Position numbers and translations under genes: made by a program. Positions 1-5,947 of a DNA stretch of 23,920 nt are shown one piece after another. Under the pieces are notes generated by a model. That model worked only from the letters and a program-made list of their open reading frames with translations, was not told the DNA's origin and did no database searches. How positions within the stretch are numbered: position 1 is the first letter of the stretch; each line of letters begins with the position of its first letter. The stretch comes from Patescibacteria group bacterium (GTDB lineage: Bacteria; Patescibacteriota; Doudnabacteria; UBA920): positions 1-23,920 of the forward strand of contig JAMCYA010000064.1 of assembly GCA_023473845.1 (NCBI GenBank), in the 5' to 3' direction.

Positions 1-73
1 TCCACGTTGCCAGGTGGTAATCAACCCTAAAATTGCCGAGTTCAGACAAAAATTCGCAGCCTACCTGAAATAA
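1..73 (+). CDS. 3' end of an unidentified protein (partial)
   Basis: Only one plus-strand frame stays open from the window edge, ending with TAA at 71-73. It gives about 23 residues, finishing in FAAYLK. The stop lies just before a strong hairpin terminator, which supports a real gene end. The piece is too short to identify a family. Confidence 0.45.
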   Translation, partial: PRCQVVINPKIAEFRQKFAAYLK

Positions 74-81
74 GCACACCA

Positions 82-116
82 AGCATAAAACCGCCCTCTG
101 AGGGCGGTTTTATGCT
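82..116. terminator. Bidirectional intrinsic terminator
   Basis: A 16-bp perfect inverted repeat (AGCATAAAACCGCCCT and its complement) encloses a 3-nt loop. A/T-rich stem ends supply a T-rich tract in both directions. It separates the plus-strand gene ending at 73 from the minus-strand gene whose stop begins at 115, so it serves convergent transcripts. Confidence 0.9.
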
Positions 117-432
117 ATAGGATCTGCCAGCGGTACTTTTCCATGTCCAACACAAAACCAGTGCCCATTTCCAACCCGTCCTTTTCCAACAGCGCACGCT
201 GCTGGATTTTTGTGGCAACAGGGTTACCTTTAATGGAAAGCTCGCCTTTTTGGTTAACCACGCGCCACCAGGGAACGGGCTTGTCCTTAGGACCCAGGCC
301 GCGAAGCACCCAACCCACCTGCCGCGCCGCGCGCGGGTTGCCCAATGCGGCGGCAATCTGGCCGTAACTGGCCACCCGGCCTTTGGGAATCTTGCTGACC
401 AGTTGTAAAACTTTTTCCTTAAATCCGTTCAT
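115..432 (-). CDS. Alkyltransferase-like protein (ATL), MGMT-fold DNA lesion sensor
   Basis: This 105-residue protein matches the C-terminal DNA-binding domain of O6-alkylguanine-DNA alkyltransferases. Visible landmarks are the helix-turn-helix part (GRVASYGQIAAALG, then NPRAARQVG) and the active-site region. In true MGMT that region reads PCHRV with a reactive cysteine; here it is PWWRV, so the acceptor cysteine is replaced by tryptophan. That is the hallmark of ATL proteins, which bind O6-alkylguanine without repairing it and hand the lesion to nucleotide excision repair (family knowledge). The length is typical for ATLs. Its start overlaps the end of the upstream YgjP-like gene by 14 bp, so the two are probably translationally coupled. 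It is the last gene of a four-gene operon beginning at 1700. Confidence 0.88.
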   Translation of the reverse strand: MNGFKEKVLQLVSKIPKGRVASYGQIAAALGNPRAARQVGWVLRGLGPKDKPVPWWRVVNQKGELSIKGNPVATKIQQRALLEKDGLEMGTGFVLDMEKYRWQIL

Positions 433-976
433 GGTTTTTTAGCTCCTTGCGGCAGAGTTTATAATTGGGAATTGCCTCGGCAACCAGCGTCCAAAATTTG
501 GCGGAGTGGTTAAATTCTTGCAAATGGCAAAGCTCATGCACCACCAGATAGTCCACCAAGTAATCCGGCAGGTAAAGAATTTGGTAATTAAAATTCAGAT
601 TGCGTTGGCGGCTGCAGCTGCCCCAGCGGGTTGATTGGTTTTTTACGCTGACTCGATTATAAAGAAAGTTATACTTCTGGTTCCAGAGTGCCACCTTTTG
701 TTCGGCTAAAACCAAGGCCGCAGCTTTCTGCCTTAGGTATTCATCTCTGGGCACTTTCCGGGTAAGGGCCCGGGGGTGGTTTTTAAAAAAATCCAATTTT
801 TTTATTACCCAAGAAATCTTCTGTTGAAGGAAGTCTTCTATCCGGCTTATATCAAAGCCCACAGGCGCAGTCACCACTACGTTTCCGGTATAATATACAG
901 CCAAACGCAAATTCCGTGCCCGGCGGCTGTGTTTTAATTCATAAACTATGCTTTGCTTGTTGGTCTTTAAAATCAT
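419..976 (-). CDS. YgjP-like (DUF45) zinc metallopeptidase
   Basis: A protein of 185 residues. The C-terminal half has the zinc-peptidase signature HELCHLQEFNHSAKFW, that is HExxH with a further histidine six residues on. This is typical of the YgjP/DUF45 (WLM-like) metallopeptidase family. Upstream, the segment STRWGSCS matches the conserved TRWGSCS box of the same family. No signal peptide or membrane segment is visible, so it is probably cytoplasmic. The physiological substrate of the family is not known. The gene starts two bases after the stop of the preceding uncharacterised gene and overlaps the ATL gene downstream, so it belongs to the same transcript. Family assignment is firm; a role is not assigned. 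Confidence 0.88.
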   Translation of the reverse strand: MILKTNKQSIVYELKHSRRARNLRLAVYYTGNVVVTAPVGFDISRIEDFLQQKISWVIKKLDFFKNHPRALTRKVPRDEYLRQKAAALVLAEQKVALWNQKYNFLYNRVSVKNQSTRWGSCSRQRNLNFNYQILYLPDYLVDYLVVHELCHLQEFNHSAKFWTLVAEAIPNYKLCRKELKNHERI

Positions 977-978
977 AC

Positions 979-1488
979 CTAAATCCTGCGGCTGTCATAA
1001 GCCCAATGCAGCAAGGCCTGCCGTTGCCGAGGTCGGCAGCTGCAGTCCCCGGGCTGGCAGTGCTTTTTTATCTGAGCAAGGTGGCGTTTAATGTTCCTCC
1101 AACGCTTAATTTGGACCTGGTCGTAATCAGGCATTCGTCGCCCTAGATAATACCGGCAGTACCACTGAAACCACCCGCGGGGGTCAACCGGATGAATCCA
1201 GCCTTTTTTCCGCCAAGCTTTCAGGGATTGGCTCGCGTCAACCTTAAAATAATTCAGTTTCACATCTTTCTTACCCGGCGACAACTTGGCCTTCTTAAAC
1301 CAACTCGCCGGAAACTCTGCCCGACAGTCAGTGAGATACTTGCCCCCAAACACCCCCAATTCAAGCATTTGCCTGGGAGTGAGTTGCGGTTTGAAATCCG
1401 GAAAAAAGTTTTTTCCAATCGGAGCCACCAGCTGGTATTTGTAATTGCGCTGCAGTTTGTCGTTTACCAAAATAAACCGCGGGTTCAT
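979..1488 (-). CDS. Uncharacterised conserved protein, 169 aa
   Basis: I cannot name a function. The protein is soluble, basic and rich in aromatic residues. It has a distinctive block LTPRQMLELGVFGGKYLTDC near residues 36-55, and a second block HPVDPRGWFQWYCRYYLGRR near residues 99-118. It ends in a Cys-rich stretch (HCQPGDCSCRPRQRQALLHWAYDSR). The pattern looks like a widespread uncharacterised family I recall in bacteria and in some eukaryotes, but this is memory, not a search. Its ATG overlaps the stop of the YwbE-like gene in an ATGA arrangement, which supports both the start and coupled translation. Its presence between YwbE and a metalloprotease gives little functional hint. Confidence 0.75.
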   Translation of the reverse strand: MNPRFILVNDKLQRNYKYQLVAPIGKNFFPDFKPQLTPRQMLELGVFGGKYLTDCRAEFPASWFKKAKLSPGKKDVKLNYFKVDASQSLKAWRKKGWIHPVDPRGWFQWYCRYYLGRRMPDYDQVQIKRWRNIKRHLAQIKKHCQPGDCSCRPRQRQALLHWAYDSRRI

Positions 1489-1700
1489 AGGCTTTCCAAA
1501 CGGTCTTTACTTAAAATATTTTGCACCCGGCCTACCTGCCCGTCCTCCAGCCGCACTTTAATGCCGTGGGGGTGGAAGGCGGAACTGGTCAAAAGCTCTG
1601 CCACCTTGCCGCGCGTCAGGCGGCCGCTTTTCTGGTCAGCCTTTAACACAACCTCCACCTCCGCGCCAATTTCAATGTTTTCCCGATGTTGTCCGTTCAT
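1485..1700 (-). CDS. ywbE: YwbE family protein (DUF2196)
   Basis: A 71-residue protein with the strongly conserved YwbE pattern: NGQHRENI at the N-terminus, then LKADQKSGRLTRGKVAELLT, and SAFHPHGIKVRLEDGQVGRV near the C-terminus. The length equals the family norm. Function of the family is unknown; the compact basic fold suggests a nucleic-acid or ribosome-associated role, which is inference only. It is the first gene of the operon. The ATG sits six bases after a TATAAT element, so its mRNA may be leaderless, and no Shine-Dalgarno sequence lies in that gap. Confidence 0.88.
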   Translation of the reverse strand: MNGQHRENIEIGAEVEVVLKADQKSGRLTRGKVAELLTSSAFHPHGIKVRLEDGQVGRVQNILSKDRLESL

Positions 1701-1706
1701 ATCTGT

Positions 1707-1715
1707 ATTATACCA
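1707..1715 (-). promoter_or_regulatory. Extended -10 promoter of the ywbE operon
   Basis: On the minus strand the sequence reads TGGTATAAT, a TGn extended -10 element with a perfect TATAAT (1712 to 1707). No good -35 is present, because that position falls in the terminator of the preceding gene. Transcription should begin at or within one or two bases of the ATG at 1700. Confidence 0.65.
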
Positions 1716-1730
1716 TTCTTAATTTAAAAA

Positions 1731-1752
1731 CCGCCTGCTAAAAAGCAGGCGG
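1731..1752 (-). terminator. Intrinsic terminator after the DUF1059 gene
   Basis: A 9-bp perfect stem (CCGCCTGCT with AGCAGGCGG) and a 4-nt loop are followed on the minus strand by TTTTTAAATT. It lies 16 bp past the stop of the DUF1059 gene and just before the ywbE promoter, so it insulates the two units. Confidence 0.82.
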
Positions 1753-1768
1753 CAAGACAGAAACTGGC

Positions 1769-1993
1769 TTAAACGTTGTCCGCAGTCTTCTCCCACACGT
1801 CCTCAAACATCTGGTTCCACTTGCTGTTGTCATCTGGCGACATGCTCTTCATCTGTTCAGCCACTTTCATATGGTCCGGGTCTGTGGAGGCCATAACGTG
1901 CTGGGCTCCCTGGTCCATGACCGATTTCGGCGTACTGCCGGTGAAAACCATATCGCAAGGCCCGCCCATCTGCCTGCATGTGATTGTTTTCAT
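1769..1993 (-). CDS. DUF1059 family small protein
   Basis: 74 residues, starting MKTITCRQMGGPCDMVFTG, which is the typical DUF1059 opening: a Cys near residue 6, then GGPCD. It continues with a TPKSVMDQGAQHVM helix that also fits the family. Members are small soluble proteins of unknown function found in many bacteria and archaea. The conserved Cys/His set (C6, C13, H32) might bind metal, but that is inference. The gene follows a 58-residue small gene after 60 bp and ends at a clear terminator. Confidence 0.82.
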   Translation of the reverse strand: MKTITCRQMGGPCDMVFTGSTPKSVMDQGAQHVMASTDPDHMKVAEQMKSMSPDDNSKWNQMFEDVWEKTADNV

Positions 1994-2053
1994 ATGCTTT
2001 GAAGGTTGATAATCAGCACTAAAATTTGTAAATGCTCGCGCACAAAATCAAAA

Positions 2054-2230
2054 CTACCTGTGCGCCATGCTCTCCTCTTCGGCTTTAATCGTTTTAAGTT
2101 GTTTTTGGGCGGCCGCAACAATCGCCTCAAGTCGATGGTGGTTTTCCTGAGGCGCTTTAAGCACAGCCTCAGCGTCGTACACAATAGTCTGCAAAGCCTC
2201 TTTTAACCTAAACAGGGTTTCTTTGTCCAT
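2054..2230 (-). CDS. Small hypothetical protein, 58 aa, probably helical
   Basis: The minus strand from ATG at 2230 to TAG at 2054 encodes 58 residues beginning MDKETLFRLKEALQTIVYDA and ending EEESMAHR. Composition is rich in Ala, Glu, Lys and Gln, with heptad-like hydrophobic spacing, consistent with one or two amphipathic helices. The overlapping frame at 1990-2184 gives an Arg/Leu-rich sequence unlike a real protein, so this frame is preferred. A TATACT -10-like element lies 28 bases upstream. No family is recognised. It precedes the DUF1059 gene on the same strand and may share its transcript. Confidence 0.6.
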   Translation of the reverse strand: MDKETLFRLKEALQTIVYDAEAVLKAPQENHHRLEAIVAAAQKQLKTIKAEEESMAHR

Positions 2231-2257
2231 GAGTTTGGTTTTAATTAATCTATTTTG

Positions 2258-2263
2258 AGTATA
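2258..2263 (-). promoter_or_regulatory. Possible promoter of the 58-aa gene and DUF1059
   Basis: On the minus strand TATACT (2263 to 2258) is a plausible -10 element, 28 bases before the ATG. A recognisable -35 is lacking. Two arms of a 9-bp inverted repeat, GTTTGGTTT at 2233-2241 and AAACCAAAC at 2272-2280, flank it and could be an operator. Confidence 0.4.
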
Positions 2264-2320
2264 ACTGAGTTAAACCAAACCGAACAGGAGCAAAAAAATA
2301 AGCCGCCTAAGCTTTAAGGG

Positions 2321-2349
2321 TTGACAAAATATAATACTTATGATATAAT
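2321..2349 (+). promoter_or_regulatory. Consensus sigma-70 promoter of the DEAD-box helicase gene
   Basis: TTGACA at 2321-2326 and TATAAT at 2344-2349 are separated by exactly 17 bp, and TGA before the -10 adds an extended element. This is a full consensus housekeeping promoter. Transcription should start near 2356, leaving a leader of about 82 nt before the ATG at 2438. Confidence 0.9.
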
Positions 2350-2395
2350 CTCATTACATTAATAACGACTCGGTACTCATTTTTCAGCAATACAC

Positions 2396-2432
2396 TTTCT
2401 GACCTTGAGAATTTCGGGTCAGAAATTTTTTT
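2396..2432 (+). promoter_or_regulatory. Terminator-like hairpin in the helicase leader (candidate attenuator)
   Basis: Inside the 5' leader, TTTCTGACC (2396-2404) pairs perfectly with GGTCAGAAA (2417-2425) around a 12-nt loop. Seven T residues follow at 2426-2432. The layout is that of an intrinsic terminator, yet it lies between the promoter and the start codon of the gene, five bases before the ATG. It could abort transcription or mask the ribosome-binding region unless melted. No competing antiterminator stem was found by eye. Confidence 0.6.
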
Positions 2433-2437
2433 ATCTC

Positions 2438-3745
2438 ATGCAGACAGATTCTTTTAACGGCTTGGGGATTGCGCCCAAACTTTTGGAAATTTTGGACAAG
2501 CTGAAATTTATCGTCCCCACCCCGATTCAAAAACAGTCCATTCCCCACGCGCTGTCGGGCAAGGACTTAATGGGGATTGCCCAGACAGGCACGGGCAAAA
2601 CCCTGGCCTTTGGCATACCCATGATCCAGCGTCTGGCCCAGCACAAAGGTTTGGGCCTAGTCATTCTGCCCACCCGGGAACTTGCTTTGCAGGTTAACGA
2701 CTCACTGGGCCAAATTGGCAAAAGCCTAGGATTAAAAACCGCCATTCTGATTGGCGGCGAAAACATCCGCAGACAAATCCAACAACTCCGCGCCAGGCCC
2801 CATATTATTATTGGCACGCCCGGACGGCTTATTGACCATCTGGAACAGCGGACCTTAAAACTGGACACTGTAAATGTGCTGGTTTTAGACGAAGCCGATC
2901 GCATGTTAGACATGGGCTTTGCCCCGCAGATTAAGCGCGTCCTTGAAACCGTGCCCAAAAACCGGCAGACCCTGCTGTTTTCTGCAACCATGCCCGAGGA
3001 GATTGTTAATATTGCCAAATCCTACATGCAATTACCAGTGCGTGTGGAAGTGGCCCCGGCAGGCAGCGCCTCAAAAAACGTGGAACAGGAATTATTTTTT
3101 GTGCGCCGCGAAGACAAGATGGCCCTGCTCCAAAACCTACTCACCGAATATAAGGGGAGTGTCTTGGTTTTTACCCGCACCAAATTTGGCGCAAAAAAAA
3201 TTGCAGCCGCCCTAAAAAAGAACGGACACGCTTCCGCTGAGATTCATTCCAACCGCAGCCTAAACCAGCGATTGGAAGCCTTAGCTGGATTCAAAATCGG
3301 CAAGTACCGGGTTATGGTTGCCACGGACATTGCCGCCCGGGGCATTGATGTCACCGGAATTGAGCTGGTAGTAAACTATGACTTGCCGGAGCAGCCTGGT
3401 GACTACGTCCACCGCATTGGCCGCACCGGCAGGGCCTCTCACATGGGCCGCGCCGTATCCTTTGCCACACCCGAACAAAAACATGACGTACGCGCCATTG
3501 AGCGCCTGATTAAAAAACAACTGCCAATCTCCCCTTTGCCTCAACTGCCCAAAGCAGCCTTCAGCCCCGCTCCGTCTTTATACAGCCGCTACCCCCACAG
3601 TCCGGCTGAACCCAAACCAACGGAGTTTAAGCCGCGCGGTTTTATGGCCCGGCCAAAGAAAAATTTTGGTAAAAGAAAAGCTCCGGCCTACTTCCAGAGA
3701 TCCAACGGCCCCAGACGCGGCTGGCCCCAAGACGGCAGCTTCTAA
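2438..3745 (+). CDS. DEAD-box ATP-dependent RNA helicase
   Basis: A 435-residue helicase with the full motif set in order: Q motif (FIVPTPIQKQSIP), Walker A AQTGTGKT, PTREL, TPGR, VLDEAD, SAT, VLVFTRT, ATDIAARGIDV and HRIGRTGR. Two RecA-like domains are followed by a basic, Pro/Arg-rich tail of about 65 residues that is probably disordered and RNA-binding. These enzymes unwind short RNA duplexes in ribosome assembly or mRNA decay; many bacterial members are induced by cold. An in-frame TTG at 2405 would add 11 residues, but it lies within the leader hairpin, so the ATG at 2438 followed by MQTDSFNGLG is the better start. The gene is monocistronic, with its own promoter and terminator. The exact paralogue (deaD, rhlE or other) cannot be decided by eye, though the lack of a DbpA-type domain and the short tail fit RhlE-like proteins. 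Confidence 0.93.
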   Translation: MQTDSFNGLGIAPKLLEILDKLKFIVPTPIQKQSIPHALSGKDLMGIAQTGTGKTLAFGIPMIQRLAQHKGLGLVILPTRELALQVNDSLGQIGKSLGLKTAILIGGENIRRQIQQLRARPHIIIGTPGRLIDHLEQRTLKLDTVNVLVLDEADRMLDMGFAPQIKRVLETVPKNRQTLLFSATMPEEIVNIAKSYMQLPVRVEVAPAGSASKNVEQELFFVRREDKMALLQNLLTEYKGSVLVFTRTKFGAKKIAAALKKNGHASAEIHSNRSLNQRLEALAGFKIGKYRVMVATDIAARGIDVTGIELVVNYDLPEQPGDYVHRIGRTGRASHMGRAVSFATPEQKHDVRAIERLIKKQLPISPLPQLPKAAFSPAPSLYSRYPHSPAEPKPTEFKPRGFMARPKKNFGKRKAPAYFQRSNGPRRGWPQDGSF

Positions 3746-3749
3746 GTAT

Positions 3750-3794
3750 AGATGTATAAAAAAACCGCCTAAAAGGCGGTTTTTTTATACATCT
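3750..3794. terminator. Bidirectional intrinsic terminator
   Basis: A 21-bp perfect stem around an AAA loop contains an ACCGCC core flanked by A and T runs, so it gives a T tract in both directions. It lies between the convergent helicase gene (stop at 3745) and the rsmE reading frame (stop at 3798). Confidence 0.93.
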
Positions 3795-3797
3795 CCC

Positions 3798-4524
3798 TCA
3801 CCCTAGCACATCCTGGCTAATGGCCACGGCCGCAAGCGCTGCAGTTTCCGCTCTTAGCAGCACCGACCCTAAACTCGCCGCAGCAGAACCCGGCAGCCCC
3901 AGCACCTGTCTATTTTCAGCGGGGACAAACCCACCCTCCGGACCTACAAACAAGCCTAAGGTGGCCAAACCCCGCCTCACCACTTGTCCGAGTTTTTTTT
4001 CAGCAGTGGGTTCAAGCAAAATTACCTGATCTAATTTTCCCGCCAGCGTAATTGCAGCTGATAAATCTTTTGCATACGCCAATTCTGGCGGCGCAGCCCT
4101 TTCGCTTTGTTTTGCCGCCCTCCCATAATATTTTCCCCCAGCGGAGATGCCGTTCCTCAAATTTCTGCCGGGTTAAAACATGGGCTACGTTCTGGGAGTT
4201 GAACAACACTATCCTGCCCGCTAGCAACTCGGTGGTTTTTTGTAAAACCACATCTAGCGCCGCCTGGTTTATGTAAGCCAGAAAAAGGGTGGTGACGGTT
4301 TTAGGCTCCGGCGGCACGGTCGCCGGCTCTTTAACCACAGCGGTGAGGTTTTTTTTCCTGACTTCGACCGCTTCGCATAAAAACCTTTTTCCATCAGGCC
4401 CTTGGAGCCGCACTGCCTCACCCGGCCTTAGCCGCCGGGATAACAACAAATGCCCTGCTTCTTCACCGGTTAAATCCAAGGTTTGCCCGATTTGTAAGTT
4501 TACGGGGCTCAAAAAATACGGCAT
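3798..4524 (-). CDS. rsmE: 16S rRNA (uracil1498-N3)-methyltransferase RsmE, apparent frameshift
   Basis: Two overlapping minus-strand frames together encode one RsmE of about 241 residues, the usual family length. The frame from 4524 carries the N-terminal PUA-like part (MPYFLSPV, then GEEAGHLLLSRRLRPGE) up to RHLRWGKILWE. The frame ending at 3798 carries the SPOUT domain with AAKQSERAAPPEL, FVGPEGGF and SLGSVLLRAETA. Removing one G from the GGG at 4118-4120 (CCC on the plus strand) fuses them into WEAAKQSER, the expected family motif. All other motifs are intact, so the change is a recent mutation, a sequencing or assembly error, or recoding. The enzyme methylates U1498 of 16S rRNA using SAM. 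It follows the dciA-like gene by 3 bp, so it closes the dnaA-side operon. Confidence 0.85.
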
Positions 4525-4527
4525 GCT

Positions 4528-4827
4528 TCAGGCCTCCACTTGAATTGCGTAAACCACCTGCTTGCCCACCAACTGGTTTAGAACAAAAATAATCCGGGCC
4601 GCAAGCAGTTTTATCTGGTAGGCGATTTCCCGACTCAGACAAGCCACCAGCAGCACGCCATTTTTTAAATCCATGGCCCGGGTTAAGTCTTTAGCTTCGA
4701 GGATAAACCCTGAGGCGGCCTTTTCCCAGTTCTTTAAAACCTTATACCGATTAAGGGCCCCGACCAATTTTTTTTCTTTGGCTGCATGGCTAATGGCGCG
4801 CTCTAGGCTTTCAAATGATTTGTACAT
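4528..4827 (-). CDS. dciA: DciA/DUF721 family protein, likely replicative helicase loader
   Basis: 99 residues with the DUF721 pattern: NRYKVLKNWEKAA near the start, then DLKNGVLLVACLSREIAYQIK and VLNQLVGKQVVYAI at the end. DciA is the ancestral helicase-loading partner of DnaB in bacteria lacking DnaC or DnaI (family knowledge). The position directly after recF in a dnaA-dnaN-recF-dciA order matches the arrangement known from actinobacteria and supports the assignment. It starts 21 bp after the recF stop and ends 3 bp before the rsmE start. No membrane segment or signal is seen. Confidence 0.78.
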   Translation of the reverse strand: MYKSFESLERAISHAAKEKKLVGALNRYKVLKNWEKAASGFILEAKDLTRAMDLKNGVLLVACLSREIAYQIKLLAARIIFVLNQLVGKQVVYAIQVEA

Positions 4828-4848
4828 TGTGTTTATTTTTAAATAAGT

Positions 4849-5943
4849 TTATTCCTGCGGTTTTTCCTCCACCGTGGCCGGGCTCAACGTAATGTGTTGG
4901 GCGGGCATTTCCAGGGGATGGGTGGTGGTAATAAAAGTTTGGAAACGGTTTTGCAAGTACTTAAGCAAAAAGGTTCTACGGGTGTCATCTAGTTCGGAAA
5001 GCACATCATCTAAAAGCAAAATAGGCTTATCTTCTCCGCGGCTCAGGTAATCCAGTTCTAAAATTTTTAAAGCCAACACCTGGCTTCTGAGTTCGCCTCG
5101 GGAAGAAAACGGAGACAAAAACAAACCTTCGCTTTTTAAGGAAAAGTCGTCCCGGTGAGGCCCAACCAAACAGGAACCAGCTAGTGTTTCCCTGTTTTTT
5201 AGCGCTTCCAGCTTGGCACCAAAAGCCTGGGTTATCTCCTCCAAAGTTTCACCGGCCAGACTGTCATAGGTAACCTCCACAGGCCGATGGAACCCGGAGA
5301 TGGTGGTATAAATATCGGAAATGCTTTGGTTGAGAAAATTGACAAACTGGCGACGGGCAAAAACCAAGCGGCTGCCGAGTGCAACCAACTGCTGGTTCCA
5401 CTCGTGCAGGCTATTTACCGCCCCGGTGTTGCCTGCGCGAATGTCGGCCAACAGGCGGTTTTTTTGGTAAAGAACTTTTTTATACTGGGTAATATCTTCC
5501 AGGTATTCCGGGCTTTTTTGGGAAAGCACCATGTTCAAATACTTGCGACGGGTTTCGGGCGACTTGCTGAACATATCCACATCCGATGGGTCAAAAATTA
5601 CCACCCGTAAAAAACCCTGGGCTTCGCGCCGTTTGGTTTTTACGCCGTCAATCAAAAAATTGGCGTAAATTTTTTCCCGTCTGGAAAGGAAAATATCCAA
5701 CTGATGACTCTCCCCTTCTTTTTCCACCAACATGCGGATTTCGGCACTAGCGGAATCTTTTAGAAAAATAAACTCGTTATCGTCCCGAAAAGACTTAAAT
5801 AAAGAGGCAAAATAGATAGACTCCAGCAGGTTGGTTTTACCCACTGCATTCGGCCCGGTTAAAACCACAGTGTCGCTGGAAATTTTTAAATCTAAATCAG
5901 GGTAGTTGCGAAAGTTTTTTATCTGAATATTTTTTACTTTCAT
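4849..5943 (-). CDS. recF: DNA replication and repair protein RecF
   Basis: 364 residues, a normal RecF length. The Walker A motif is LTGPNAVGKTN near residue 30. The ABC-type signature region is around LSPFSSRGELRSQVLALK, and Walker B with the D-loop is ILLLDDVLSELDD. RecF is an SMC-like ATPase that with RecO and RecR loads RecA at single-strand gaps and stalled forks. It begins four bases after the dnaN stop, which places it in the dnaN operon. The Walker A has Ala-Val where many homologues have Asn-Gly or Gly-Ala, a conservative variation. Confidence 0.95.
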   Translation of the reverse strand: MKVKNIQIKNFRNYPDLDLKISSDTVVLTGPNAVGKTNLLESIYFASLFKSFRDDNEFIFLKDSASAEIRMLVEKEGESHQLDIFLSRREKIYANFLIDGVKTKRREAQGFLRVVIFDPSDVDMFSKSPETRRKYLNMVLSQKSPEYLEDITQYKKVLYQKNRLLADIRAGNTGAVNSLHEWNQQLVALGSRLVFARRQFVNFLNQSISDIYTTISGFHRPVEVTYDSLAGETLEEITQAFGAKLEALKNRETLAGSCLVGPHRDDFSLKSEGLFLSPFSSRGELRSQVLALKILELDYLSRGEDKPILLLDDVLSELDDTRRTFLLKYLQNRFQTFITTTHPLEMPAQHITLSPATVEEKPQE

Positions 5944-5947
5944 GAAA

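Noticed and set aside
1990..2184. 64-residue minus-strand open frame, Arg/Leu-rich
   Set aside because: Overlaps the more protein-like 58-residue frame and the DUF1059 start; composition suggests an out-of-frame shadow.
2405..2437. TTG start adding 11 residues to the helicase
   Set aside because: The codons lie inside the leader hairpin and T-run, and helicase homology begins after the ATG at 2438.
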